DNA of 43,988 bases, from positions 1 through 43,988 of the forward strand of contig JAODMY010000062.1 in the NCBI GenBank assembly GCA_025465535.1, given 5' to 3'. The stretch is from Glaciihabitans sp. (GTDB taxonomy: Bacteria; Actinomycetota; Actinomycetes; Actinomycetales; Microbacteriaceae). Positions within the stretch are counted from its first letter, which is position 1. Each line of letters starts with the position of its first letter. The notes under the pieces are model-generated. The model saw nothing but the letters and a program-made list of their open reading frames with translations. It was not told where the DNA came from and searched no databases. Below are positions 26,275-33,779 of the stretch, piece after piece. Made by a program: the position numbers and the translations under genes.

Positions 26275-27282
26275 ATGAGCACCAAGGCAACCCTCTTTTC
26301 CGGCATGGCCCCCTCCGCCGACTCCCTCCAGATCGGCAACTACATCGGGGCGTTGCAGCAGTGGGTTGAGATGCAGGACACCTACAACGCCATCTTCTGC
26401 GTTGTCGACCTGCACGCAATCACCGTGCCGCAGGATCCGAAGACACTCGCCGCGAGCACGCGCACGACCGCGGCCCAGTACATCGCCGCGGGCATCGATC
26501 CTGAGCAGTCCATCCTGTTCGTCCAGTCGCATGTCTCGGCACACACCGAGCTGGCGTGGATCCTCAACACCATCACGGGCTTCGGCGAGGCCAGCCGGAT
26601 GACCCAGTTCAAAGACAAGGCCGCGAAGCAGGGAACGGAGGCGGCATCCCTCGGACTGTTCGCCTACCCGACCCTGATGGCCGCGGACATCCTGCTCTAC
26701 GACGCGACGGCGGTGCCGGTCGGCGACGACCAGCGCCAGCACATCGAACTGACCCGCGATCTCGGGGGCCGCTTCAATTCCCGTTTCGGCGAGACCTTCA
26801 AGCTGCCGGAGGCGGTCATCATGAAGGAGACCGCGCGCATCTACGACCTGCAGAATCCGGAGGCCAAGATGAGCAAGACCTCGGTCTCCGACTCCGGCGT
26901 GATCTGGATGATGGACGAACCATCGAAGACCGCGAAGAAGATCAAGTCGGCTGTGACGGATGACGACCGCGAGATCCGCTTCGACCGTGGCGCGAAGCCC
27001 GGTGTCTCGAACCTGCTCACGATCCTGTCCGCGTTCACGTCGACCCCGATGCCTGAGCTCGAGGCGTCGTTCGCGGGTCGCGGCTACGGCGACCTGAAGT
27101 CGACCGTCGCGGATGCCGTGGTCGCGACCTTCGAGCCGATGCGCGCCCGCGCGCTCGAGCTGTTGTCTGACCCGGCCGAGCTGGACCGCATCCTCTCCAG
27201 GAACGCCGCCCGCGCAGAGGAACTCGCAAAGCCCAAACTCGCGACCGTGTACGAGCGCGTCGGACTACTGCCGCGATCGTGA
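26275..27282 (+). CDS. trpS: Tryptophanyl-tRNA synthetase
   Basis: 335 residues, class I synthetase charging tRNA-Trp. The HIGH-like motif is in APSADSLQIGNYIGAL, the KMSKS-like motif is AKMSKT, and VGDDQRQHIELTRDL is the family-specific tryptophan/ATP site. The ATG at 26275 has AAAGGATTGGGGC upstream as ribosome binding site. Its stop overlaps the next gene (GTGA). No T-box or tryptophan-codon leader is visible in the 70-bp upstream gap. Confidence 0.96.
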   Translation: MSTKATLFSGMAPSADSLQIGNYIGALQQWVEMQDTYNAIFCVVDLHAITVPQDPKTLAASTRTTAAQYIAAGIDPEQSILFVQSHVSAHTELAWILNTITGFGEASRMTQFKDKAAKQGTEAASLGLFAYPTLMAADILLYDATAVPVGDDQRQHIELTRDLGGRFNSRFGETFKLPEAVIMKETARIYDLQNPEAKMSKTSVSDSGVIWMMDEPSKTAKKIKSAVTDDDREIRFDRGAKPGVSNLLTILSAFTSTPMPELEASFAGRGYGDLKSTVADAVVATFEPMRARALELLSDPAELDRILSRNAARAEELAKPKLATVYERVGLLPRS

Positions 27283-27824
27283 AGCCGGTCACGCTCGCGA
27301 CGCCCCGGCTGGTCCTCGACCAGCCGACGATCGACGACGTCGACCTCACGACCGAGTACTGCCAGGATCCGCTGTTCGAGAAGTACCTGACCGTGCCGTG
27401 GCCCTACACGCGGGATGACGCGCTCGGCTTCTTCCTCGACATCGTGCCCGGCGCGTGGAAGCGCGATACCGAGTACACCTGGGCGGTGCGGGCCGGCGGA
27501 CACTTCATCGGAGTCATCGGTTACCGCCCGAAGGGTAACGACGTCGGATTCTGGCTCGGCGCCCCGCACCGCGGCAACGGCTACATGACCGAAGCGACCA
27601 ATGCCGTCCTCGACTGGGCGTTTTCACGCGGCCACGACGACATCCGCTGGGAGTGCATGCTCGGTAACGAGGCATCCGTCTCGGTCGCGCGCAAGGTCGG
27701 ATTCAGCTACACGGGCGAGGGCCCGGCGAACGTGCCCGCACGCGACGGCTCGCGGCCACCGGCCTGGCACGGCGTCATCCGGTCGACGGATTCGCGGACG
27801 CCGAAACCGGGCTGGCCGGTCTAG
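27279..27824 (+). CDS. GNAT family N-acetyltransferase (RimJ/RimL type)
   Basis: 181 residues. N-terminal TPRLVLDQPTIDD and the acetyl-CoA site around GFWLGAPHRGNGYMTEA (the R/QxxGxG/A motif is HRGNGY) are typical of the Acetyltransf_3 group, followed by NEASVSVARKVGF. The substrate, a protein N-terminus or small molecule, is unknown. It is translationally coupled to trpS by GTGA. Confidence 0.88.
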   Translation: MKPVTLATPRLVLDQPTIDDVDLTTEYCQDPLFEKYLTVPWPYTRDDALGFFLDIVPGAWKRDTEYTWAVRAGGHFIGVIGYRPKGNDVGFWLGAPHRGNGYMTEATNAVLDWAFSRGHDDIRWECMLGNEASVSVARKVGFSYTGEGPANVPARDGSRPPAWHGVIRSTDSRTPKPGWPV

Positions 27825-27938
27825 CGGGTTCTGGCGCGTTCTGGCGGCCTTGGCGGTTTTCCTGTCCTGGCCCTGAAGTTCGTATACCCCTACGCGAACC
27901 GCGAGAAGTCAACGTCACCGGCACTTCCACCATCGTGC

Positions 27939-27957
27939 GGCCCGGCTGGTTTGGGCC
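27939..27957. other. Small GC-rich hairpin after the GNAT gene
   Basis: GGCCC and GGGCC arms enclose a 9-base loop in the 159-bp gap between the acetyltransferase and HAD genes. An AT-rich ACGAATTTA follows. It may be a weak terminator of the yihY-xth-trpS-GNAT run; there is no real T-run. Confidence 0.3.
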
Positions 27958-27983
27958 ACGAATTTATCCGTCAGGATTGACTG

Positions 27984-28676
27984 GTGATCACAGTGGTGCT
28001 GTTCGACCTTGACGATACGCTTTTCGCACACGCGCAAGCCGTGACGGATGGCATAGTCGAGTTTTCCGGGCTGCCCGACGCTGGCCCGCGTTGGCACGAA
28101 CTCGAGGAAAAGCACTACCACCGCTACCTCGCCGGCGAGCTCGACTACACCGGGCAGCGCCGCGCCCGTGCCCGCGAATTCGTGGACCCACTTGTCCTTT
28201 CTGATGACTCGGCCGATGCCTGGTTCGATGGCTACTTCGAGCGATACCAGGGCGCCTGGCGGCTACACGATGATGCGCTCCCCTGCCTCGACGCACTCGC
28301 CGATCGGCGACTCGGGATGATCACCAACGGCGATCTGACATTTCAGACCAGGAAGATAACCGGCCTCGGGATCACTGAGCGGTTCGAGCACATCGTCGCC
28401 TCCGGTGCACTGGGTTTCACGAAACCGGATCCGCGCATATTTCTGAGCGCCTGTGCGCTGTTCGACGTCGAGCCGGCCGACGCGCTGTACGTCGGTGACC
28501 GACTGAAGACCGATGCCGTCGGCGCGGCCGGGGCGGGACTCACGGGCGTCTGGCTCGACCGCAGTGGTGCAGCCACCGCGGACGACTTGCGCGCTGCTGC
28601 GGCATCCGGGGTCCAGGTCATCTCCACCCTCGCCGAGTTGCCGGCCCTCGTCGGCCGGGACCAACTGCGGCTCTAA
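27984..28676 (+). CDS. HAD family hydrolase
   Basis: 230 residues. All four HAD motifs are visible: FDLDDTLF (nucleophile Asp), MITNGD (Thr), a Lys in FTKPDPRIF, and YVGDRLKTDAVGA (metal Asp). The cap is helical, as in the YjjG/haloacid dehalogenase-like phosphatases. The substrate is not predictable. The start is GTG at 27984. It ends 20 bp before the first 96-bp repeat. Confidence 0.9.
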   Translation: MITVVLFDLDDTLFAHAQAVTDGIVEFSGLPDAGPRWHELEEKHYHRYLAGELDYTGQRRARAREFVDPLVLSDDSADAWFDGYFERYQGAWRLHDDALPCLDALADRRLGMITNGDLTFQTRKITGLGITERFEHIVASGALGFTKPDPRIFLSACALFDVEPADALYVGDRLKTDAVGAAGAGLTGVWLDRSGAATADDLRAAAASGVQVISTLAELPALVGRDQLRL

Positions 28677-28696
28677 CCCAGCGCGCTCCGCGCCCG

Positions 28697-28792
28697 GTTC
28701 ATAACTCAGCCTGCTTTCCGACCAGGCGGTCTGCACCCGCATACTTTCGGGGGTGCCGACGAAGCTCGACGAAAACAGACTGAGTTATGAAC
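28697..28792. repeat. 96-bp repeat with palindromic ends, copy A
   Basis: The left end GTTCATAACTCAGCCTG and the right end CAGACTGAGTTATGAAC are inverted complements (16 of 17). Inside is ACCCGCATACTTT (28735-28747). Copy B at 29796-29891 has exactly the same length and orientation and matches at about two thirds of positions without gaps, best at the ends and at this core. It lies downstream of both the HAD gene (+) and the AbiEi-like gene (-). No target-site duplication is seen. Confidence 0.9.
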
Positions 28793-28826
28793 ACGACAAC
28801 GCCGAAACCGCCCACCCCGGCGGCGC

Positions 28827-29717
28827 TCAACCGAAGATTCGCCTCGAGTGGTTGCTCTGCCTGAGCAGGCCAAGCACTGACGCAAGCACCAGGCGAGGCT
28901 CGTTCATCGTGTGCTGATACGCCGGCCGCAGACTCATGTACCCCCGCTCAGCAAGGAGGAGATCACGGTGCCTGTCCTCTACATGTCGCTCCCAGCCGTC
29001 ATGCGCAAGTCGGCTATCGGCTTCGAGCGCGAGGCATCCTTCGACGATCATGTCGACGCGACCGACCTTCGGGACACTGACCTGCAGATCGCACTCGAGA
29101 CCAGCCGCCCGAACGATCATGCGCAGGATCGTCTCCTGGCCTGCCTCCGCGCGACCATCGATGTACTGCTCGAGGTACCGCAGCCGGTCCGGGCCTGTTT
29201 CGAAGATGCGGGCAACCTGGGGGCGGGTCACAGCTCCCGCAAAAAGCGCGTTGTCGACAGATGCCAGCGCCAGCCACGGCGGCTGGCAGAGCAAAGCCTG
29301 CGCAAGGGCATCGACCACGCTCACCGAGAATTCCGCGGCATTTTCTTCGTCGAGTAGCGGCAACCAGTGAAGCTCGGCACCATTCCTGTTGCGATCGTGC
29401 AGCGGAAAAAACCGGCTTCGCGGACTGCGCATGCGCGACATCCCTCGCGCGATGTAAATGTGGGGACCGAGCGGATCTTCAGCGAACACGCCGCTGTCCG
29501 CGAGCGCGGTGATGCAGCCCATTCGTCCTCCGACTCGAACGGCCTCGACGAGCCGGCGAGAGTCCTGCGGTAGCAGGTAATGGTCGCGTCGCGCGCGGAT
29601 GAGGTGTCCCGATCTCACTGCCGACGTCAACATTCGCCCGGACGCTCCGTGCGCTATCAGCAGGTCCCGACTCGCCACCCGCACCCCGGCTTCTTCGAAC
29701 ACGTCTGCCCATCCCAT
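28827..29717 (-). CDS. AbiEi-like winged-helix protein with DUF559/PD-(D/E)XK nuclease-like domain
   Basis: 296 residues. The N-terminal ~70 residues (ASRDLLIAHGASGRMLTSAVRSGHLIRARRDHYLL) resemble the winged-helix domain of AbiEi-type antitoxins. The C-terminal ~100 resemble DUF559/Vsr-fold nucleases: GQETILR (Glu195), GRVDMIVEG (Asp222), LALEADSRLAH (Glu232, Asp234, His239), then DRHRDLLLAERGY. This keeps the E...D...ExD layout of PD-(D/E)XK enzymes. I start at ATG 29717; the longer ATG at 29801 lies inside repeat B. No AbiEii toxin gene is adjacent. The gene is bracketed by repeats A and B, which suggests a mobile or selfish unit (inference). Confidence 0.8.
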   Translation of the reverse strand: MGWADVFEEAGVRVASRDLLIAHGASGRMLTSAVRSGHLIRARRDHYLLPQDSRRLVEAVRVGGRMGCITALADSGVFAEDPLGPHIYIARGMSRMRSPRSRFFPLHDRNRNGAELHWLPLLDEENAAEFSVSVVDALAQALLCQPPWLALASVDNALFAGAVTRPQVARIFETGPDRLRYLEQYIDGRAEAGQETILRMIVRAAGLECDLQVSVPKVGRVDMIVEGCLALEADSRLAHDGWERHVEDRHRDLLLAERGYMSLRPAYQHTMNEPRLVLASVLGLLRQSNHSRRIFG

Positions 29718-29795
29718 TCGGACAGCGTGCTCGCTCCGTCCCGTTATCTCCCCCGCCGATTCGCGATCGGTGGAGAAGTGTCGCCCGCCCCGCGT

Positions 29796-29891
29796 GTGCA
29801 TAACTCAGCCTGCTTTTCACCGGAGCCGAGTGAACCCGCGTACTTTGGCGGCGAGATCTCCCGGCACACAAAAACAGGCTGAGTTATGAAC
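29796..29891. repeat. 96-bp repeat with palindromic ends, copy B
   Basis: GTGCATAACTCAGCCTG at the left and CAGGCTGAGTTATGAAC at the right are inverted complements (16 of 17), with ACCCGCGTACTTT inside at 29834-29846. It is a direct repeat of copy A and lies upstream of the AbiEi-like gene start. The long open frame's ATG at 29801 falls within its left arm. On the other side it faces the riboflavin operon leader. Confidence 0.9.
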
Positions 29892-29941
29892 GTGGCAGAG
29901 GCGAGGGATGCGGGATGGAGTGGGTGGCCGACGACAAGAGA

Positions 29942-29996
29942 CCTGCGGGCCTGCGGGCCTGCGGGCCAGCTGGCCCGCGGCCGTGCAGCCTGCGGG
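29942..29996. repeat. CCTGCGGG tandem repeats and 18-bp palindrome
   Basis: The 8-bp unit CCTGCGGG occurs three times in tandem (29942-29965) and again at 29989-29996. Between them is the perfect 18-bp palindrome GCGGGCCAGCTGGCCCGC (29961-29978). It lies 50 bp beyond repeat B and upstream of the FMN riboswitch. No gene is convincing here: the short open frame 29886-30074 begins inside repeat B and is low complexity. Confidence 0.8.
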
Positions 29997-30061
29997 CTAC
30001 TCGACCAAAGGAAAGACGGGTTACCCCCTGTTGCGCGGAATACTCGCGGGAAAGGCTCGGT

Positions 30062-30070
30062 TGCTAGAGT
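30062..30070 (+). promoter_or_regulatory. Extended -10 promoter of the riboflavin operon
   Basis: TGCTAGAGT is an extended -10 element. It places the transcription start near 30077, exactly where the 5' strand of the riboswitch P1 stem begins. No good -35 is visible, as is usual with extended -10 promoters. Confidence 0.5.
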
Positions 30071-30075
30071 ATGAA

Positions 30076-30220
30076 TGTGCTCCGGGGTCGGTGAGAATCC
30101 GAACCGGTGGTGATAGTCCACGAGCCGTGGAGAGCAGAACCCGCAAGGGCAACGCGCGAAATGGTTGACCCGGTGAAACTCCGGGACCGACGGTTAAAGT
30201 CCGGATGGGAGGCAGCACAC
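30076..30220 (+). ncRNA. FMN riboswitch (RFN element) upstream of ribD
   Basis: The aptamer matches the RFN consensus closely. It has GGTGAGAATCCGAACCGG, then GTGGTGATAGTCCACGAGCC, and in the 3' half CCGGTGAAACTCCGGGACCG, GACGGTTAAAGTCCGGATGG and the closing GAGGCAGCACA. The P1 stem pairs TGTGCT (30076-30081) with AGCACA (30214-30219). Binding of FMN should lower riboflavin biosynthesis. The downstream region to 30326 contains complementary segments that look like a translational expression platform. Confidence 0.95.
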
Positions 30221-30230
30221 GGTTTGCGGC

Positions 30231-30252
30231 GATGCCCGAAGGGCAGAGCATC
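30231..30252 (+). other. Hairpin between aptamer and expression platform
   Basis: GATGCCCGAAGGGCAGAGCATC can fold either as GCCC/GGGC with a GAA loop or as GATGC/GCATC. It has no T-run, so it is unlikely to be an intrinsic terminator. It may serve as a spacer or a folding intermediate in the riboswitch leader. Confidence 0.4.
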
Positions 30253-30298
30253 AGGCCGGGTTTGAGTTGGACAGTACGAAGTGCAGCCGACCGAATTT

Positions 30299-30326
30299 CC
30301 CCGGAGCCTCGAAAATTGAGGACCGG
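30299..30326 (+). promoter_or_regulatory. SD-sequestering hairpin of the FMN riboswitch
   Basis: CCGG-AG-CCTC (30301-30310) can pair with GAGG-A-CCGG (30318-30326), hiding the GAGGA ribosome binding site directly before the ribD ATG at 30327. The segment CCCCGGAGC (30299-30307) is also a perfect 9-base complement of GCTCCGGGG (30079-30087) in the aptamer's 5' strand. The two pairings are mutually exclusive, as expected for a switch. No RNA folding was run. Confidence 0.6.
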
Positions 30327-31361
30327 ATGACCACCACCGAGCAGGCAGCCCACGCGATGCATCGCGCGCTCGACCTCGCCGCCCGCGGTCCGGCGACGGG
30401 CGAGAATCCGCAGGTCGGATGCGTCCTCCTCGATTCCGGCGGACGCATCGTCGCCGAGGGCTGGCACCGCGGCGCAGGGACCCCTCACGCCGAAGTCGAT
30501 GCGATGAATCGCCTCGCCACTGTCGACGGCCGGCCGGATGCGTCGGGCCTGACCGCCGTTGTCACCCTGGAGCCGTGCAACCACACGGGTCACACCGGGC
30601 CGTGCGCCGAGGCGCTCATCGCCGCGGGCATCGCCGAGGTGTTCTACGCCGTTGCGGATCCGAGTCCGCTCGCCGGTGGCGGAGCACTGCGGCTTGCCGC
30701 GGCCGGCATCCCAACGACCGGCGGCATCCTGGGCGTGGAGGCGGAAGAGTTTCAACACAAGTGGCTGACCGCGGCGTCACTGCGGCGTCCATATGTGACC
30801 GTCAAGTGGGCCTCGACGCTCGACGGGCGCGCGGCGGCCGAAGACGGAACCAGCCAGTGGATCACCGGGACGGCGGCCAGGCAGCGCGTGCACGAGCAAC
30901 GTGAGGCGAGTGACGCGATCCTCGTCGGAACGGGGACGGCGCTGGCCGACGACCCGTCGCTCACCGCGCGCGGGGATGCCGGCGAACTCATGGAACACCA
31001 GCCGATTGCTGTCGTGATCGGCGAGCGTCCGATCGCCGAGAACGCCAAACTGAGGAAACACCCCGGCGGCCTGATCGAGGCGCGAACCCGCGACCTGGGG
31101 GCAGCGCTTGCCGACCTGTTCCACCGCGGCATCCGTCGCGTGTATGTCGAGGGCGGGCCGACGCTCGCGAGCGCGCTGGTAGCCGCAGGCCTGGTCGACG
31201 AGTATGCGATCTATCTCGCACCGGCACTTCTCGGTGGCGACAGGGTCGCGCTCGGCGACATCGGCGTTCACACCATCCCCGACATCAAGCGGCTCGAAAT
31301 CACCAGACTCGAGCGGCTCGGCAACGACGTTCTGATAACCGCACGACCTGTGAGGGAGTAA
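30327..31361 (+). CDS. ribD: Bifunctional diaminohydroxyphosphoribosylaminopyrimidine deaminase/reductase
   Basis: 344 residues performing the second and third steps of the GTP branch of riboflavin synthesis. The deaminase domain (about 1-145) has HAEVDAM (His54, Glu56) and EPCNHTGHTGPC (zinc Cys84 and Cys93). The reductase domain follows from about 150 (VTVKWASTLDGRAAAEDGTS, ILVGTGTALADDP, VEGGPTLASAL). The ATG at 30327 follows GAGGA inside the sequestering hairpin; an ATG 20 codons earlier is not supported. First gene of the ribDE-BA-H operon. Confidence 0.96.
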   Translation: MTTTEQAAHAMHRALDLAARGPATGENPQVGCVLLDSGGRIVAEGWHRGAGTPHAEVDAMNRLATVDGRPDASGLTAVVTLEPCNHTGHTGPCAEALIAAGIAEVFYAVADPSPLAGGGALRLAAAGIPTTGGILGVEAEEFQHKWLTAASLRRPYVTVKWASTLDGRAAAEDGTSQWITGTAARQRVHEQREASDAILVGTGTALADDPSLTARGDAGELMEHQPIAVVIGERPIAENAKLRKHPGGLIEARTRDLGAALADLFHRGIRRVYVEGGPTLASALVAAGLVDEYAIYLAPALLGGDRVALGDIGVHTIPDIKRLEITRLERLGNDVLITARPVRE

Positions 31362-31363
31362 CC

Positions 31364-32017
31364 ATGTTCACCGGAATCATCGAAGAGCTCGGCGAGGTCG
31401 TCGCCTGGGACACGACCGCCGACGCCGCCCGCGTCACCGTCAGGGCGCCGCTCGCGGTATCGGATGCGAAGCACGGCGACTCCATCTCGGTGAGCGGAGT
31501 CTGCCTCACCGTCATCGACCAGGGCGACGACTGGTTTACAGCGGATGTCATGGCCGAGACGATCGCGATGTCCACGCTCGCGGGCGTGCGGCCCGGTACG
31601 CGCGTCAACCTCGAGCGCGCCGCGAAGGTCGGCGACCGCATCGGTGGCCACATCGTGCAGGGCCACATCGACGGGACCAGCGCCATCCTCAACATCGAGG
31701 AGGGCAGCGCCTGGCGGGTCGTCCGATTCGCCCTGAGCTCCGAACTCGCACCGCTGGTCGCCCGCAAGGGTTCGATCGCGATCGACGGGATCTCACTCAC
31801 CGTGAGCGCCGTCGGCGACCGCTGGTTCGAGGTGTCCCTCATCCCCGAGACGCTCGAAGTCACCACCCTCGGTGCGAAGGTCGTCGGTGACGATGTGAAC
31901 CTCGAGACCGACATCCTCGCTCGCCAGGTGCAGCGGATGCTCGGCAGCGCAGCAGAAGAAAACGACGCCGCATCCTCCCGCCAGTCGATCGGCTTTTCCA
32001 TTGGAGGCAACTCATGA
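31364..32017 (+). CDS. ribE: Riboflavin synthase alpha subunit
   Basis: 217 residues; dismutates two molecules of dimethyl-ribityl-lumazine to riboflavin. Two lumazine-binding repeats are visible, each with a GHIVQGH- or SIAIDGISLTV-like segment, and the classic start MFTGIIEELG. It lies 2 bp after ribD, and its stop overlaps the next ATG (ATGA). Some species name this gene ribC. Confidence 0.95.
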   Translation: MFTGIIEELGEVVAWDTTADAARVTVRAPLAVSDAKHGDSISVSGVCLTVIDQGDDWFTADVMAETIAMSTLAGVRPGTRVNLERAAKVGDRIGGHIVQGHIDGTSAILNIEEGSAWRVVRFALSSELAPLVARKGSIAIDGISLTVSAVGDRWFEVSLIPETLEVTTLGAKVVGDDVNLETDILARQVQRMLGSAAEENDAASSRQSIGFSIGGNS

Positions 32018-33300
32018 GTCTCGCTGACATCCCCACCGCGCTCGCCGCTCTGGCCGAGGGCCGGCCGGTCATCGTCGCGGACAACGAGAGCCGCGAGAAC
32101 GAGGGCGATCTCATCATCGCCGCGCAGTTCGCGACGCAGGAGTGGCTCGCATTCCTGATCCGGCATACGTCCGGTTTCATCTGCGCGCCCATGACGAACG
32201 AGATCGCCGACCGGCTCGAGCTGCCGTACATGGTGCTCGACAACCAGGATCCGCTCGGCACCGCGTACACGGTGACGGTGGATGCCGCCGACCGCTTCTC
32301 GACCGGAATCAGCGCGGCCGACCGCGCCCACACCCTCCGCGTGCTCGCGACCATCGAGTCAACGCCGGCTAGCCTCAACCGGCCCGGCCACATCCTCCCG
32401 CTGCGCGCGGTGGATGGCGGCGTCCGAGAACGCCCGGGCCACACCGAGGCCGCGATCGACCTGCTCAAGCTGGCAGGTCTGATCCCGGTCGGGGCTATTG
32501 GCGAGATCGTCGCGGACGACGGCGAGATGATGCGCCTGCCCGGCCTCATCGAGTTCGGGGAGCGGGAGGGGATCCCGGTCGTGACGATCACCGCGCTCGT
32601 CGAGTACCTGCAGGAGTGGCACTGCGATTCCGAGGTGCCGACGGCCGTCGCGGTCCCGGAGACCTCGCGCGTGATCTTCGAGGTCGAGACGACAGTGCCG
32701 ACCGAGCACGGGGCGTTTCGCTTCCGTGCCTACCGCGACCGCCAGACGGGCGCCGATCATCTCGCGATCATCTCGGGAAACCCGTCCAACGGGGCACTGA
32801 TCCGCGTGCACTCCGAGTGCCTGACCGGTGAGGTGTTCGCCTCGGAGAAGTGCGAGTGCGGACCACAACTGGATGCCGCGCTCGACGCGATCCAGCAGGA
32901 GGGCGGCGTCGTCATCTACATGCGCGGGCACGAGGGGCGCGGCATCGGCCTGATCAACAAGCTCAAGGCGTACCGCCTCCAGGAGGATGGCCTCGACACC
33001 ATCGATGCGAACCTGGCGCTGGGCTTCCCGGCCGATGGGCGCGACTACGGAGCCGCGGTTGCCATCCTCGAGGATCTCGGAATCAGTGAGGTCCGAGCGA
33101 TCACGAACAACCCGGAGAAGCTGCGCCAGCTGAAGGAGCGCGGCATCACGGTCATCGAGCGCGTGCCGCTCGTGGTCGGGGTTGGCGAGTTCAATGAGAA
33201 GTATCTCGAGGCCAAACGCGACCGCATGGGTCACGTCCTGCCAGACGACGCAACACTCGGCGGCCAGGTGCTGTCGAGCCAGAAAGGATCAATCGAATGA
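32014..33300 (+). CDS. ribBA: 3,4-dihydroxy-2-butanone 4-phosphate synthase / GTP cyclohydrolase II
   Basis: 428-residue fusion supplying both precursors of riboflavin. The N-terminal RibB part (about 1-200) has NESRENEGDLI, RHTSGFICAPM and RPGHILPLRA. The C-terminal RibA part (about 210-428) has the zinc site SECLTGEVF plus SEKCECG and the GTP site RGHEGRGIGL. The RibB acidic loop reads ADNE where DDE is common; the key Glu residues remain. It is coupled at both ends by ATGA overlaps with ribE and ribH. Confidence 0.95.
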   Translation: MSLADIPTALAALAEGRPVIVADNESRENEGDLIIAAQFATQEWLAFLIRHTSGFICAPMTNEIADRLELPYMVLDNQDPLGTAYTVTVDAADRFSTGISAADRAHTLRVLATIESTPASLNRPGHILPLRAVDGGVRERPGHTEAAIDLLKLAGLIPVGAIGEIVADDGEMMRLPGLIEFGEREGIPVVTITALVEYLQEWHCDSEVPTAVAVPETSRVIFEVETTVPTEHGAFRFRAYRDRQTGADHLAIISGNPSNGALIRVHSECLTGEVFASEKCECGPQLDAALDAIQQEGGVVIYMRGHEGRGIGLINKLKAYRLQEDGLDTIDANLALGFPADGRDYGAAVAILEDLGISEVRAITNNPEKLRQLKERGITVIERVPLVVGVGEFNEKYLEAKRDRMGHVLPDDATLGGQVLSSQKGSIE

Positions 33301-33779
33301 GCGGCTCAGGCGCGCCAAGCATCCAGCACACCGATGGTACCGGATTGAGAGTGACCATCATCGTCGGGCAGTGGCACGAGCAGATCGCGCACGGGCTCCT
33401 CGAGGGAGCTCGCCGCGCGCTGACCGCGTCGAAGGTGGAGTTCAGCGAGATCCATGTTCCCGGAAGCTTCGAATTGCCGGTCGTGTCGAAGGCCGCGCTT
33501 GAGGCGGGGGCGGATGCCGTGGTCGCGCTCGGCGTGATCATCCGCGGTGGGACTCCACACTTCGAGTACGTGGCGGACGCGGCGACCAGCGGCCTCGCCC
33601 AGGTGAGCCTGCTTACCGGCAAACCGATCGGCTTCGGCCTCCTCACGCTCGACGACGAACAACAGGGACTCGATCGCGCCGGGCTTCCCGGTTCGAAGGA
33701 GGACAAGGGCGAGGAGGCGGCGGAGGCTGCCGTCGCGACCGCCGTTGCCCTTCGCGCGCTGCGCTCGGCCAGCGCGTGA
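33297..33779 (+). CDS. ribH: 6,7-dimethyl-8-ribityllumazine synthase
   Basis: 160 residues; joins the two riboflavin precursors and usually forms a 60-mer shell or a pentamer. Marks are VPGSFELPVV, the active-site stretch LGVIIRGGTPHFEYV (catalytic His), PIGFGLLTLD and KGEEAAEAA. Coupled upstream to ribBA by ATGA and downstream to the ribokinase by GTGA. Confidence 0.95.
   Translation: MSGSGAPSIQHTDGTGLRVTIIVGQWHEQIAHGLLEGARRALTASKVEFSEIHVPGSFELPVVSKAALEAGADAVVALGVIIRGGTPHFEYVADAATSGLAQVSLLTGKPIGFGLLTLDDEQQGLDRAGLPGSKEDKGEEAAEAAVATAVALRALRSASA

Noticed and set aside
28697..28792. Rho-independent terminator for the HAD and AbiEi-like genes
   Set aside because: The stem arms are 60 bases apart with no T-run after either arm, and sequence identity to copy B extends into the loop core, which a simple terminator would not need. 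Not fully excluded.
29718..29801. ATG 29801 as start of the AbiEi-like gene
   Set aside because: It falls inside the left arm of repeat B and adds 28 residues with no domain; the ATG at 29717 begins the recognisable fold.
28697..29891. AbiE toxin-antitoxin pair
   Set aside because: No AbiEii-type nucleotidyltransferase toxin gene is adjacent; the C-terminal domain is nuclease-like instead, so a classic TA operon is not supported.
29886..30074. Short plus-strand frame between repeat B and the riboswitch
   Set aside because: Its ATG lies in the repeat end, the product is made of the CCTGCGGG tandem repeat, and it overlaps the rib promoter. No ribosome binding site.
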